This document shows positions 17,191-25,107 of a DNA stretch of 35,375 nucleotides, piece after piece. The notes under the pieces are model-generated. The model did not search any database, was not told where the DNA came from, and was given only the letters and a program-made list of their open reading frames with translations. The DNA lies in NCBI GenBank assembly GCA_002721615.1, contig PBKW01000022.1:1-35375 (forward strand), read 5' to 3'. Source of the DNA: Chloroflexota bacterium (GTDB lineage Bacteria; Chloroflexota; Dehalococcoidia; Lucifugimonadales; Lucifugimonadaceae). The position numbers and the translations under genes are program-made. Within the stretch, counting starts at the first letter, position 1, and every line of letters starts with the position of its first letter.

Positions 17191-20001
17191 CTACTTTTGA
17201 TCTATCCAAGATTGAATTTTTTGACCCAAGTTATTTGATCCGGTTTCCATCCAATCATATCCAGGTATGGATTCGACAAAATTTTGACCATATCTTTTAG
17301 AGATAATTCTATTATCTAAAACAACAAATGCACCAAAATCTTTGTTAGATCTTATTAATCTTCCAAATCCTTGTTGAAATTTTTTTACAGCATCAGGTAC
17401 TGCAAATTCAACAAAGGGTTGTATATATTGTTCTGATCTTGCTTGAAAAATAGGATGTGTAGGAACAGAAAAAGGAAGCTTAGGAATTATTACTACCTTT
17501 AATGGTGCTTTTTGAAAATCAACTCCTTCCCACATTGGACCTGTACCTAATACTACTACCTCTTTTGAAGCCTCTAAGGATTTTACAATTTTTTCTGCTG
17601 GACCATTAACTCCTTGAGATATAATTTTCATATTATTTTTTTTCAATGGTTCTTGAATCTGTTTTCTAACAGAATTTAAAGCAGAATAAGATGTAAAAAG
17701 TACTAAAATTCTGTCTCTCACATTTTGTGAAATATTAATTATTGCTTTTGAAATATCCTCTATGTATCCATTATTATTAGGAGAGGTAATATCAGAAACT
17801 ACTGTAAATAAAGCTGAAGAAGAATAATCAAAACTAGGAGTCATTTTTGGAACAGATAATCCTTCATAAAATCCAATAGAATTTTTGAAATTTTCAAAAC
17901 TACCACCTTCTCCTAATGTAGCTCCTGTAATAATAGTAGATCCTTCACCATTAAAAAGAATATTAGTCAATTTTTCTGAAACACTAATAGGAGCACCATT
18001 AATAGAGATTCTTTCAAAGTTTCTATCAGTTTCTAACCAAAAAACATCACTTTCAGGTCTTTCTACTAATGCTAGATCAATTTTTTTAGAATAATCTTCT
18101 ATTAATTCAAAAGATGTTTCTAATCTAATTATTAATTCATTTGCACCTTCGAAAAAACCTTCAATTTCTTGAATCAATAACCTACTAGTTGCCCATTTTT
18201 TTAATAATTCACGAATATCTATGTTTATTTTTAACCATAAATCTGGGTTAATTAAATCTTCATTGTTTTTCAATCTTAAAGTTCTATCATTAAATTTATC
18301 TTTTAAATAAACTCCTAAAGTTTCACTAAAGTATTCAAACAAATTAATTAAAGATTCTCTCACAGAGATTAAATCAGATTTGATTTCATCTAAGATATTT
18401 ATGATGTTTTTTACATTAATAGAAGCTAAAGAATAATCATTTTTATTTTTATTAAATAAAAGGTTTAATTGATTCAAAGAATTATTGTCATCAACTAAGT
18501 CTTTAAAAATTCCAAGAAACTCAAGTTCATGAATATAAAATCCAAATATAGAAGTTGCAACATCTTCTAAGTGATGTCCTTCATCTATAATAAAAACATC
18601 ATGGGAAGGAATATATTCTTTTTCAGAATTCATTCCAGTGATTGCTAGAGAATGGTTAACAATTAAAATGTCTGAATCTTGAGCATTTTCTCGAGCTTGC
18701 CTTAAAAAGCAATCAGGAAAATTATAAACACATTTATTAGAACCTTCTGCGGATATCCTATAAAAACTCTTTTCTAATCCTTTGAAATTGACATGTGATC
18801 TGTCACCTGAATTTTCATGTGATAACCATAAAGCAGATTTTGCAAATACTCTCAATTCATTAATATTTCTAGGGATAAATTCTTCAGCTTTAGATTTACA
18901 AAGATAATTAGACCTTCCTTTTAAAATTTTGATATTAATTTCATCTTCAGAAATCCCTATTTTTTCTAACAATGAACATACAATTGGCCAATCTTTATTA
19001 ATAATTTGATTTTGTAAACTTATAGAGTTAGTAGAAATAATAACTCGTGGGTTCAAGTTTCCTGATTTTTTTGATTCAAGAATATATTTTGCTGCAGAAA
19101 TTAAATAAGACAATGTTTTTCCAGTTCCAGGATAAGCTTCAATCACTAAATTTTCTTGATCCTTAATTGATTTTTCAACGTGTTTAAACATTTCTTCTTG
19201 ATTAATTCTTTTTTCATAATTATTTATGACTTCTGATAAAATTCCATCTTCTGAAAAAACATTATTCGCAGACAAATCAAATTCAGAATTCAAAGATTTT
19301 TGATTATTATCTTTAAGAGGATTTTCTTCATCATTAACAAAAACTTTTCTTTTTCTAATAGTTTTAGAGAATAAATTTGATAAAACTGAAGGGGAAAAAT
19401 GATAAGGTTTTTCAAAAACATAATCAAATCTAGAAAGCTTCATAATTTGTTCATAAGAAAATTCATATAACTTCTGTGAAAGTATTAAGAATAAATTCAT
19501 AGTAGTTTCCGCATCAGATAAAGCTCTATGCGCAGAACCTGAATCAATATTAAAATCAGAAGCTAAATCTTGAAGGCTATATCCTGAGTCAGGTATTAAT
19601 GTGAATGCAAGATCATATGTATCAAAGACTGGTCCAGAAACCTTTATCCCATTTTTTTGTAAGAAACCAATATCAAAAGGTGCATTATGTGCAATAAGAG
19701 CATGTTGAACACCATTATTGTCAACCAAAAAATTTTTTATCTTATCTGAAACTTCTTCAAGAATTGGTGATTGATCTAATTCTTCTTGAGAAATTCCTGT
19801 TAATTCTTTAATGAAATCAGATATTTCAAGTCTAGGATTTATTAAAAATGATAATTTTTCAATTTTATCCGTAAAAGGAGTGAACTTTATACAACCAATT
19901 TCTATAATTCTATCTTTATTTTTATCTATTCCACTAGTTTCCAAATCTAAAGCAACAAAAGACCCTGTAGGGCTCGCTTTAGACAATAATTTTTCAAACA
20001 A
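17191..20001 (-). CDS. dinG: DnaQ-family exonuclease fused to DinG-type superfamily 2 helicase
   Basis: 936 residues. The N-terminal DEDDh exonuclease has D19/E21 (ALDLETSG), D110 (HNAPFD), and H158/D163 (AHRALSD). The helicase follows: Walker A YPGTGKTLSYL at 290-300, the DEAH-like box IIDEGHHLED at 471-480, and motif VI QQGFGRLIRS near the end. An XPD/DinG Fe-S site is suggested by C368 (SNYLC), C424 and C431 (CF), but I find only three of the four usual cysteines. Role: DNA unwinding and 3'-end trimming in repair of replication blocks and R-loops, as in the DinG-exonuclease fusions of Gram-positives and Chloroflexota. The start is TTG with AGGAG 5 nt upstream. Confidence 0.93.
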   Translation of the reverse strand: MFEKLLSKASPTGSFVALDLETSGIDKNKDRIIEIGCIKFTPFTDKIEKLSFLINPRLEISDFIKELTGISQEELDQSPILEEVSDKIKNFLVDNNGVQHALIAHNAPFDIGFLQKNGIKVSGPVFDTYDLAFTLIPDSGYSLQDLASDFNIDSGSAHRALSDAETTMNLFLILSQKLYEFSYEQIMKLSRFDYVFEKPYHFSPSVLSNLFSKTIRKRKVFVNDEENPLKDNNQKSLNSEFDLSANNVFSEDGILSEVINNYEKRINQEEMFKHVEKSIKDQENLVIEAYPGTGKTLSYLISAAKYILESKKSGNLNPRVIISTNSISLQNQIINKDWPIVCSLLEKIGISEDEINIKILKGRSNYLCKSKAEEFIPRNINELRVFAKSALWLSHENSGDRSHVNFKGLEKSFYRISAEGSNKCVYNFPDCFLRQARENAQDSDILIVNHSLAITGMNSEKEYIPSHDVFIIDEGHHLEDVATSIFGFYIHELEFLGIFKDLVDDNNSLNQLNLLFNKNKNDYSLASINVKNIINILDEIKSDLISVRESLINLFEYFSETLGVYLKDKFNDRTLRLKNNEDLINPDLWLKINIDIRELLKKWATSRLLIQEIEGFFEGANELIIRLETSFELIEDYSKKIDLALVERPESDVFWLETDRNFERISINGAPISVSEKLTNILFNGEGSTIITGATLGEGGSFENFKNSIGFYEGLSVPKMTPSFDYSSSALFTVVSDITSPNNNGYIEDISKAIINISQNVRDRILVLFTSYSALNSVRKQIQEPLKKNNMKIISQGVNGPAEKIVKSLEASKEVVVLGTGPMWEGVDFQKAPLKVVIIPKLPFSVPTHPIFQARSEQYIQPFVEFAVPDAVKKFQQGFGRLIRSNKDFGAFVVLDNRIISKRYGQNFVESIPGYDWMETGSNNLGQKIQSWIDQK

Positions 20002-20006
20002 TATCG

Positions 20007-20011
20007 CTCCT
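20007..20011 (-). promoter_or_regulatory. ribosome binding site of dinG (decides a TTG start)
   Basis: AGGAG on the minus strand, 5 nt before the TTG at 20001. An in-frame stop at 20020-20022 bounds the ORF and no ATG or GTG lies between, so TTG is the only supported start. Confidence 0.75.
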
Positions 20012-20047
20012 AATAAATCTTAACCAGATAAAATTTAATTATATTCT

Positions 20048-20077
20048 ATTATTTGGTTTCATTGTTTATTAAGTCAA
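20048..20077 (-). promoter_or_regulatory. candidate sigma70-type promoter for dinG-ogg
   Basis: On the minus strand TTGACT (20072-20077) is followed after 18 bp by AATAAT (20048-20053), each 5 of 6 to consensus. The position leaves a leader of about 40 nt to the TTG. In such AT-rich DNA a chance -10 is easy; the -35 match carries most of the weight. Confidence 0.4.
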
Positions 20078-20121
20078 AATATTAAAGTACAATCTAATCT
20101 TTTAATAATTTTAAATTAAAT

Positions 20122-21087
20122 ATGAAAGCAGCTAGAGTTTACAATAAAAGGAAAATAGAATTCTTAGAAATTCCCAAAGATCCTATAGTTAAAGGATCTT
20201 CTTTAATAAAAGTAAATGAAATATCTATTTGTGGTTCAGATATAAAAGTTCATTTTGATAGTGATTTATCATTAGATAAATATCCATTCTCACCTGGAAC
20301 ACCTTGTCATGAAGTTACAGGAATTATTGAAGAAAGTGGAGACCCTAAAATTCCTAACGGAACAAGAGTATTAGTAATTCCTAAGAATGATGATGGAATG
20401 AAAGAATTTATAGTTTCAACCTCAGATAGGATTATACCTTTACCAGAATGGGGAGAATTAGATGAATGGGTAATGTGTCAGCCAATAGGAACAGTATATT
20501 ATTCATCTAAACAATGGGGAAATCCTAAAGGTAAGAATATTGTAATTTTGGGACAAGGGGCAATAGGACTTGGTTATACAATGATAGCTTCCAAACAAAA
20601 TCCATCGAAAATTATCACAATAGACCCTTTAAATTATAGATTAGAAAAATCTATAGAATTGGGAGCCACACATACAATTAATCCGCTAGAAAATTCATTA
20701 ATAGAAGGAATAAATGACCTAACTGAAGGAAAAGGAGCAGATATAGTTGTTGATGCATCAGGAAGTAAGAGCGCATTAAATCAATGTATTTCAATAGCAA
20801 AAATTCAAGGATTAATTATCTGTTTTGGAATTATTTCGGAAAAACATTCTAAGATTAATCATAATGAATTTATAAAAAAGAATTTAAATATTAAATCTAC
20901 TCATCTAGCAACTACTGAAAAACCATTAGTAGAAATTAAAGAAGTCGTAAAATTAAAAAAAGATGGTATTTTAGATCCAGGAATTCTAAAAACTCATAAT
21001 CTTGATTGGGAAGATGTTCAAAAAGCTTTTGATATGTATGCTAATTATGAAGACAAAGTAATTAAAATTTCTTTAAAAGTTTCTTAA
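20122..21087 (+). CDS. zinc-type medium-chain alcohol/polyol dehydrogenase
   Basis: 321 residues. The N-terminal GroES-like domain keeps the catalytic zinc ligands C37 (ICGSD) and H63-E64 (CHEVTG). The Rossmann motif GQGAIGLG is near residues 150-157 and the following strand ends with a negative residue (ITIDP), which fits NAD. The four-cysteine structural zinc loop of typical ADHs is absent, explaining the short length. It oxidises or reduces an alcohol, polyol or related substrate; the family includes threonine and sorbitol dehydrogenase-like enzymes and the specific one is not readable. It stands alone on the plus strand, divergent from dinG and converging on the small membrane protein with 1 bp between. 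Confidence 0.88.
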   Translation: MKAARVYNKRKIEFLEIPKDPIVKGSSLIKVNEISICGSDIKVHFDSDLSLDKYPFSPGTPCHEVTGIIEESGDPKIPNGTRVLVIPKNDDGMKEFIVSTSDRIIPLPEWGELDEWVMCQPIGTVYYSSKQWGNPKGKNIVILGQGAIGLGYTMIASKQNPSKIITIDPLNYRLEKSIELGATHTINPLENSLIEGINDLTEGKGADIVVDASGSKSALNQCISIAKIQGLIICFGIISEKHSKINHNEFIKKNLNIKSTHLATTEKPLVEIKEVVKLKKDGILDPGILKTHNLDWEDVQKAFDMYANYEDKVIKISLKVS

Positions 21088-21088
21088 T

Positions 21089-21466
21089 TCAAATCCATAA
21101 AGGAAGCATAGGCATTATCCAAATATAACCTATAATAAATAAAATCATCTGAATTATAATATGCTTCCAAAGAAACCTGAATAAATAACTAGTAATTATT
21201 CCTAACGAAAATAGAAATACCGTAAACAAGATTTGTAACAGATTTCCAGAAACTAAATGAAATAAAATACTTAAAACAAAACCACAAATTAAATGAAGTA
21301 AATGAATAAATAATACTAATAAAACAAATTTATTAGATTTAATTTTTTTATTTACCAATATTTGAAAAAAACTTCTATCAGATATCATAGCTATAGAAAA
21401 ATGTCCTATTGTAATTAAAGACATTACTGAAGAAATTATTATTCCAAAAACTATACTAATTATCAT
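21089..21466 (-). CDS. small four-helix membrane protein, function unknown
   Basis: 125 residues, about four hydrophobic helices separated by short Lys- or His-bearing loops (KKIKSNK at 40-46, FRFLWKHI-type text near 93-100). There is no signal-peptidase site and no catalytic motif I recognise. It is the last gene of the lepA-rsmA-ispE string, 11 nt after ispE, and its stop almost touches the stop of the plus-strand dehydrogenase. ATG start. The run is too hydrophobic and well placed to be a shadow ORF. Confidence 0.72.
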   Translation of the reverse strand: MIISIVFGIIISSVMSLITIGHFSIAMISDRSFFQILVNKKIKSNKFVLLVLFIHLLHLICGFVLSILFHLVSGNLLQILFTVFLFSLGIITSYLFRFLWKHIIIQMILFIIGYIWIMPMLPLWI

Positions 21467-21477
21467 ATAAATATTTA

Positions 21478-22341
21478 TTAATTATCACATGTAGATGTAT
21501 TTAAAAAAGGAAGATTTATACCTGAAACATCATTAGGTTTTTTTATTACACTAAAAATAGATGGGCCTGCTCCACAAAGAATCGATTTTGATCCTGTAAT
21601 ATTTGAAAGATCCTTGAACCTTTCACTGATATTAGGAAATGATTTTTCTGCAATATTATTAAATACATTATAGAAATTATTGTCATCAACAGGATCTTGA
21701 TTCTTTAAACATTTCAACAAATTTTCAGTATTTTCTCCATTAGAAAAATGATTTTCTGTTAATTCTTGATACATATTTTTTGTCTTATTAAAGCCTGCAT
21801 AATTAAAAAATGACAACATTATTGGTGTGATTTTCATTGAAGGAAGTTTTTCTACAATTTCACCTACTCCAGAAATCTTAGCAGTACCACCAATAATGAA
21901 AAATGGGACATCAGATCCTAATTGAATTCCAATTTCAATCAATTCTCTTGTAGTTAATTTTAAATCCCATAATTTATTTAAAGTCATTAAAGTAATTGCA
22001 GCATTACTTGATCCACCTCCAAAACCAGAAGATACAGGAATATTTTTAGAAATATTGACATGAACTCCTTCTTTTTGAATATTGAATATTTTTTTCAATT
22101 TCAGTATTGCCTTAAATACCAAATTTGATTCTTGAGATATCTTCTTATCACTACAATTTACTTTTATAGAAGAAGCGCTAGAAAATTCAATGTCATCATG
22201 TAAATTAATTGTTTGGAAAATACCTGTTATTTCATGCAAATCATTTTCTGTTTTTCTTAATACCTCAAATGTTAAATTAATCTTTGCATAAGATTTCAAA
22301 AAACAAGAAGAATCCTTAGAATATTTTTTTATTTCTTTCAT
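21478..22341 (-). CDS. ispE: 4-diphosphocytidyl-2-C-methyl-D-erythritol kinase
   Basis: 287 residues from ATG 22341; a TTG three codons upstream (22350) is the alternative. GHMP-kinase marks: SYAKINLTFEVL at 17-28, the ATP-binding loop PVSSGFGGGSSNAA at 102-115, and the C-terminal SILCGAGPSIFS motif. It phosphorylates CDP-methylerythritol in the MEP pathway for isoprenoids, which would also supply the lipid carriers used by the glycan operon in this window. It overlaps the end of rsmA by 26 bp, an overlap that is common for the rsmA-ispE pair in bacteria. Confidence 0.96.
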   Translation of the reverse strand: MKEIKKYSKDSSCFLKSYAKINLTFEVLRKTENDLHEITGIFQTINLHDDIEFSSASSIKVNCSDKKISQESNLVFKAILKLKKIFNIQKEGVHVNISKNIPVSSGFGGGSSNAAITLMTLNKLWDLKLTTRELIEIGIQLGSDVPFFIIGGTAKISGVGEIVEKLPSMKITPIMLSFFNYAGFNKTKNMYQELTENHFSNGENTENLLKCLKNQDPVDDNNFYNVFNNIAEKSFPNISERFKDLSNITGSKSILCGAGPSIFSVIKKPNDVSGINLPFLNTSTCDN

Positions 22342-23113
22342 ATAAATCAACCCAATCGTTTATAGTTAATAAAGAAGGCCTAGAATCAGGATTCACGTTA
22401 CTATTTTTTAATAATTCAATTATCTTTTCTTTAGGAACAGATAAACCAAAAGAAAGAGAATTGGAAATCTTTTTTCTTGGTGAATTAAATCCAGATTTAA
22501 CAAATTTAAAAAAATTGTTTGTTGAATCTACATCATAAAGAATATCTTTTCTCACTTTAATTTTTACTACTGAAGAAATAACTTTTGGGGGTGGAGAAAA
22601 GCTTTCAGGGAACACATCAAATAACTTAAACACATCACCATAAAACTGAGTAGCAACTGAGAGCAACTTCATTTTTCCTACTTCTGCACTCATAGATTCT
22701 GCAACTTCTTTTTGTACCATAATTATTAATTCTTTAGGCCTAACAGAGGATTCTAAGAAATTTCTAACAATAAAATTAGCTGAATAATAAGGCAAATTAC
22801 CAATTAATTTATACTTTAAATCTTCTAAATCTAATGATGAAGGGTCAAAATATCTTGCATCCTTATTTAAAATTTTTACTGAAGAATTAAATGAATATAA
22901 TTTCTGTAATTTTATTGATATTTCTTTATCAATTTCTAATGCAAAAAATTTAGAACAATTTTCAATAATATCTTTTGTTAAAGCTTGATGGCCTGGTCCT
23001 ACTTCAAGAATAGTATCATCAGGTTTAATTTTAGATTCTTCTAAAATCTTATTTTTCACATCTTGATCTTTTAAAAAATGTTGCCCATATAATGGGGCTC
23101 CAACTTTAATCAT
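22316..23113 (-). CDS. rsmA: 16S rRNA (adenine1518-N6/adenine1519-N6)-dimethyltransferase
   Basis: 265 residues. Seen: YGQHFLKD at 9-16, the SAM-binding ILEVGPG at 35-41, the acidic strand end ALEID at 58-62, and the adenine-methylase motif IV NLPYY at 106-110. It dimethylates two adjacent adenines in the 3' hairpin of 16S rRNA. The motif I text is GPGHQALT where most family members have GPGxGxLT, a minor substitution in the SAM loop. It starts 1 nt after the lepA stop and overlaps ispE. Also known as ksgA. Confidence 0.97.
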   Translation of the reverse strand: MIKVGAPLYGQHFLKDQDVKNKILEESKIKPDDTILEVGPGHQALTKDIIENCSKFFALEIDKEISIKLQKLYSFNSSVKILNKDARYFDPSSLDLEDLKYKLIGNLPYYSANFIVRNFLESSVRPKELIIMVQKEVAESMSAEVGKMKLLSVATQFYGDVFKLFDVFPESFSPPPKVISSVVKIKVRKDILYDVDSTNNFFKFVKSGFNSPRKKISNSLSFGLSVPKEKIIELLKNSNVNPDSRPSLLTINDWVDLYERNKKIF

Positions 23114-23114
23114 A

Positions 23115-24947
23115 TCAATCTTGTTTTTCGCTTTTTAGTATAGACATAAATGCTTCTTGAGGAACTTCTACTCTTCCAACTTTTTTCATTCTTTTCTTAC
23201 CTTCAGATTGTTTAGCTAATAATTTTCTTTTTCTAGTAATATCACCACCATAACATTTAGCAGTTACGTTCTTCCTTAGCGCTTTGATGGTTTCTCTTGC
23301 AATAATTTTCCCCCCTATCCCACCTTGTAGGGGAATATCAAACATTTGCCTAGGTATTAATTCTTTTAATTGTTTTACTAAATCTCTTGCCATATAAACA
23401 GATTTTGTCCTATGGGTTATCACGGATAAAGAATCAACTTTTTGCTCATTTATAAGAATTTGAAGTTTTACTAAATCTGAGGGTCTAGGAGCAATTTGAG
23501 TATAATCCATAGATGCATATCCTTTAGAACAAGATTTTAGTTTTCCATGAAAATCCACTAGAATTTCTGATAGAGGAATATCGAATTCCATTAATACTCT
23601 GGATCCAGATAACTGGCTTCCTAATGTATTTGATTGAATCCATTCAGTGTTGATAAATTCTCCTCGATTAGATGTAACTAATTCAGTTATTGGGCCTATA
23701 TATTCAGAAGGAGAAATAATTGAAAGTTTGATCCAAGGTTCAAAAACTTGATTGATTTTTTGATTTTCTGGCCATTTTGATGGATTATCTACTTCAATTG
23801 AAGATTTATCAGTTAATTCAACATTGTATTTAACTGTAGGAGCTGTTCCTATTAATTCAATGTTATATTCTCTTTCTAATCTTTCTTGAACTATATCCAT
23901 ATGTAATAATCCAAGAAAACCACATCTAAATCCAAATCCTAAAGCTCCTGAAGTCTCGGGTTCGAATATTAAAGATGCATCATTCAATTGTAATTTTCCT
24001 AAGGCATCTCTTAAATTTGGATACTGTTCTCCATCCACTGGATATAATCCACTAAAAACCATTGATTTAAGCGTCTCATATCCAGAGAGACTATTCATTG
24101 CAGGATTTTGAGAAGAAGTTAAAGTATCCCCTACTCTACAATCCCTTACATTTTTTAGTCCTGTAGCTATGTATCCCACTTCACCAGTAGATAGAATATC
24201 TTTTTTAATTAAATGTGGAGTAAAAATTCCTGTCTCTAAAACATCACAATCTTTACTAGTTCCCATTAAATTTAATTTTGATCCTACTCTTATTTCTCCA
24301 TTTACTACTCGAACGTAAGCTAACACACCTTTAAAGGAATCATATTTCGAGTCAAATATTAAGGCTTGTAGAGAATCATTACTTTCGCCTTTTGGAGAAG
24401 GTATATCATTTACTATTACTTCCAGTAATTCTTCTACTCCTTCACCAGTTTTTGCAGAAACAAATAATATTTCTTCTTCTTTGAAACCAAAAGTGTTTTG
24501 GATTTCTGAAGAAACTGCTTGAGGGTTTGCTAATTTAGAATCTATTTTATTTATTACAGGAATAATATGTACTCCCTGATCTAAAGCAAGATAAATATTT
24601 GCAAGAGTTTGTGCTTGAATACCTTGAGTACCATCTACAAGTAATAAAGCTCCCTCGCAAGCAGCTAAAGCTCTTGATACCTCATAACTAAAGTCAACAT
24701 GCCCAGGCGTATCAATCAAATTCAACTGATAATCTATATTTTCTTTTGATTTATAATTCAATCTTATAGCTTGAGCTTTTATAGTTATTCCCCTTTCTTT
24801 CTCTAAATCCATAGTATCTAGTAGTTGGTCAGAGTCACCTCTGACAGAAGAACCTAAGGTAATATCTATCAATCTATCAGCCAAAGTAGATTTACCATGA
24901 TCTATATGAGCAATTATTGAAAAATTCCTGATTAATTGTTTTTTCAT
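23115..24947 (-). CDS. lepA: elongation factor 4 (LepA GTPase)
   Basis: 610 residues from ATG 24947. GTPase motifs: AHIDHGKST at 13-21, RGITI, DTPGH, NKID and SAKTG in order. The LepA-specific C-terminal domain is visible as YGGDITRKRKLLAKQSEGKK with a Lys-rich end. It is a ribosome-associated translation GTPase that back-translocates or stabilises stalled ribosomes. The frame is open a further 18 codons to 25001, but those codons lie inside the tRNA-Leu gene (they would spell GVEVRILSPPP, a typical tRNA translation), so I reject them. The ATG is 9 nt from the encoded CCA, leaving no room for a Shine-Dalgarno site outside the tRNA. Confidence 0.97.
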   Translation of the reverse strand: MKKQLIRNFSIIAHIDHGKSTLADRLIDITLGSSVRGDSDQLLDTMDLEKERGITIKAQAIRLNYKSKENIDYQLNLIDTPGHVDFSYEVSRALAACEGALLLVDGTQGIQAQTLANIYLALDQGVHIIPVINKIDSKLANPQAVSSEIQNTFGFKEEEILFVSAKTGEGVEELLEVIVNDIPSPKGESNDSLQALIFDSKYDSFKGVLAYVRVVNGEIRVGSKLNLMGTSKDCDVLETGIFTPHLIKKDILSTGEVGYIATGLKNVRDCRVGDTLTSSQNPAMNSLSGYETLKSMVFSGLYPVDGEQYPNLRDALGKLQLNDASLIFEPETSGALGFGFRCGFLGLLHMDIVQERLEREYNIELIGTAPTVKYNVELTDKSSIEVDNPSKWPENQKINQVFEPWIKLSIISPSEYIGPITELVTSNRGEFINTEWIQSNTLGSQLSGSRVLMEFDIPLSEILVDFHGKLKSCSKGYASMDYTQIAPRPSDLVKLQILINEQKVDSLSVITHRTKSVYMARDLVKQLKELIPRQMFDIPLQGGIGGKIIARETIKALRKNVTAKCYGGDITRKRKLLAKQSEGKKRMKKVGRVEVPQEAFMSILKSEKQD

Positions 24948-24956
24948 ATTTTTGAA

Positions 24957-25041
24957 TGGTGGGGGAGAGAGGATTCGAACCTCCACGCCTTTTGGGCACA
25001 TGCTCCTAAGGCATGCGTGTCTGCCATTTCACCACTCCCCC
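24957..25041 (-). tRNA. tRNA-Leu (anticodon UAG), CCA encoded
   Basis: The minus strand folds as a class II tRNA of 85 nt. The acceptor stem is GGGGGAG with CTCCCCC, then discriminator A and encoded CCA. The anticodon stem is CATGC/GCATG with loop CTTAGGA, giving anticodon UAG. The long variable arm is TGCC-CAAAA-GGCG, and the T arm is GGAGG-TTCGAAT-CCTCT. Reads CUA (and CUN) leucine codons. It lies 67 bp downstream of asnB and directly upstream of lepA on the same strand. Confidence 0.96.
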
Positions 25042-25107
25042 TATTAAATTAATAAATTTATTCTATCGAATATTTTATTACCTTGACTATAATACTTTTA
25101 CAAAAAG

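Noticed and set aside
24948-25001. 18-codon N-terminal extension of LepA
   Set aside because: It lies almost wholly within the tRNA-Leu gene and spells the GVEVRILSPPP text typical of a translated tRNA; LepA homology starts at the ATG at 24947.
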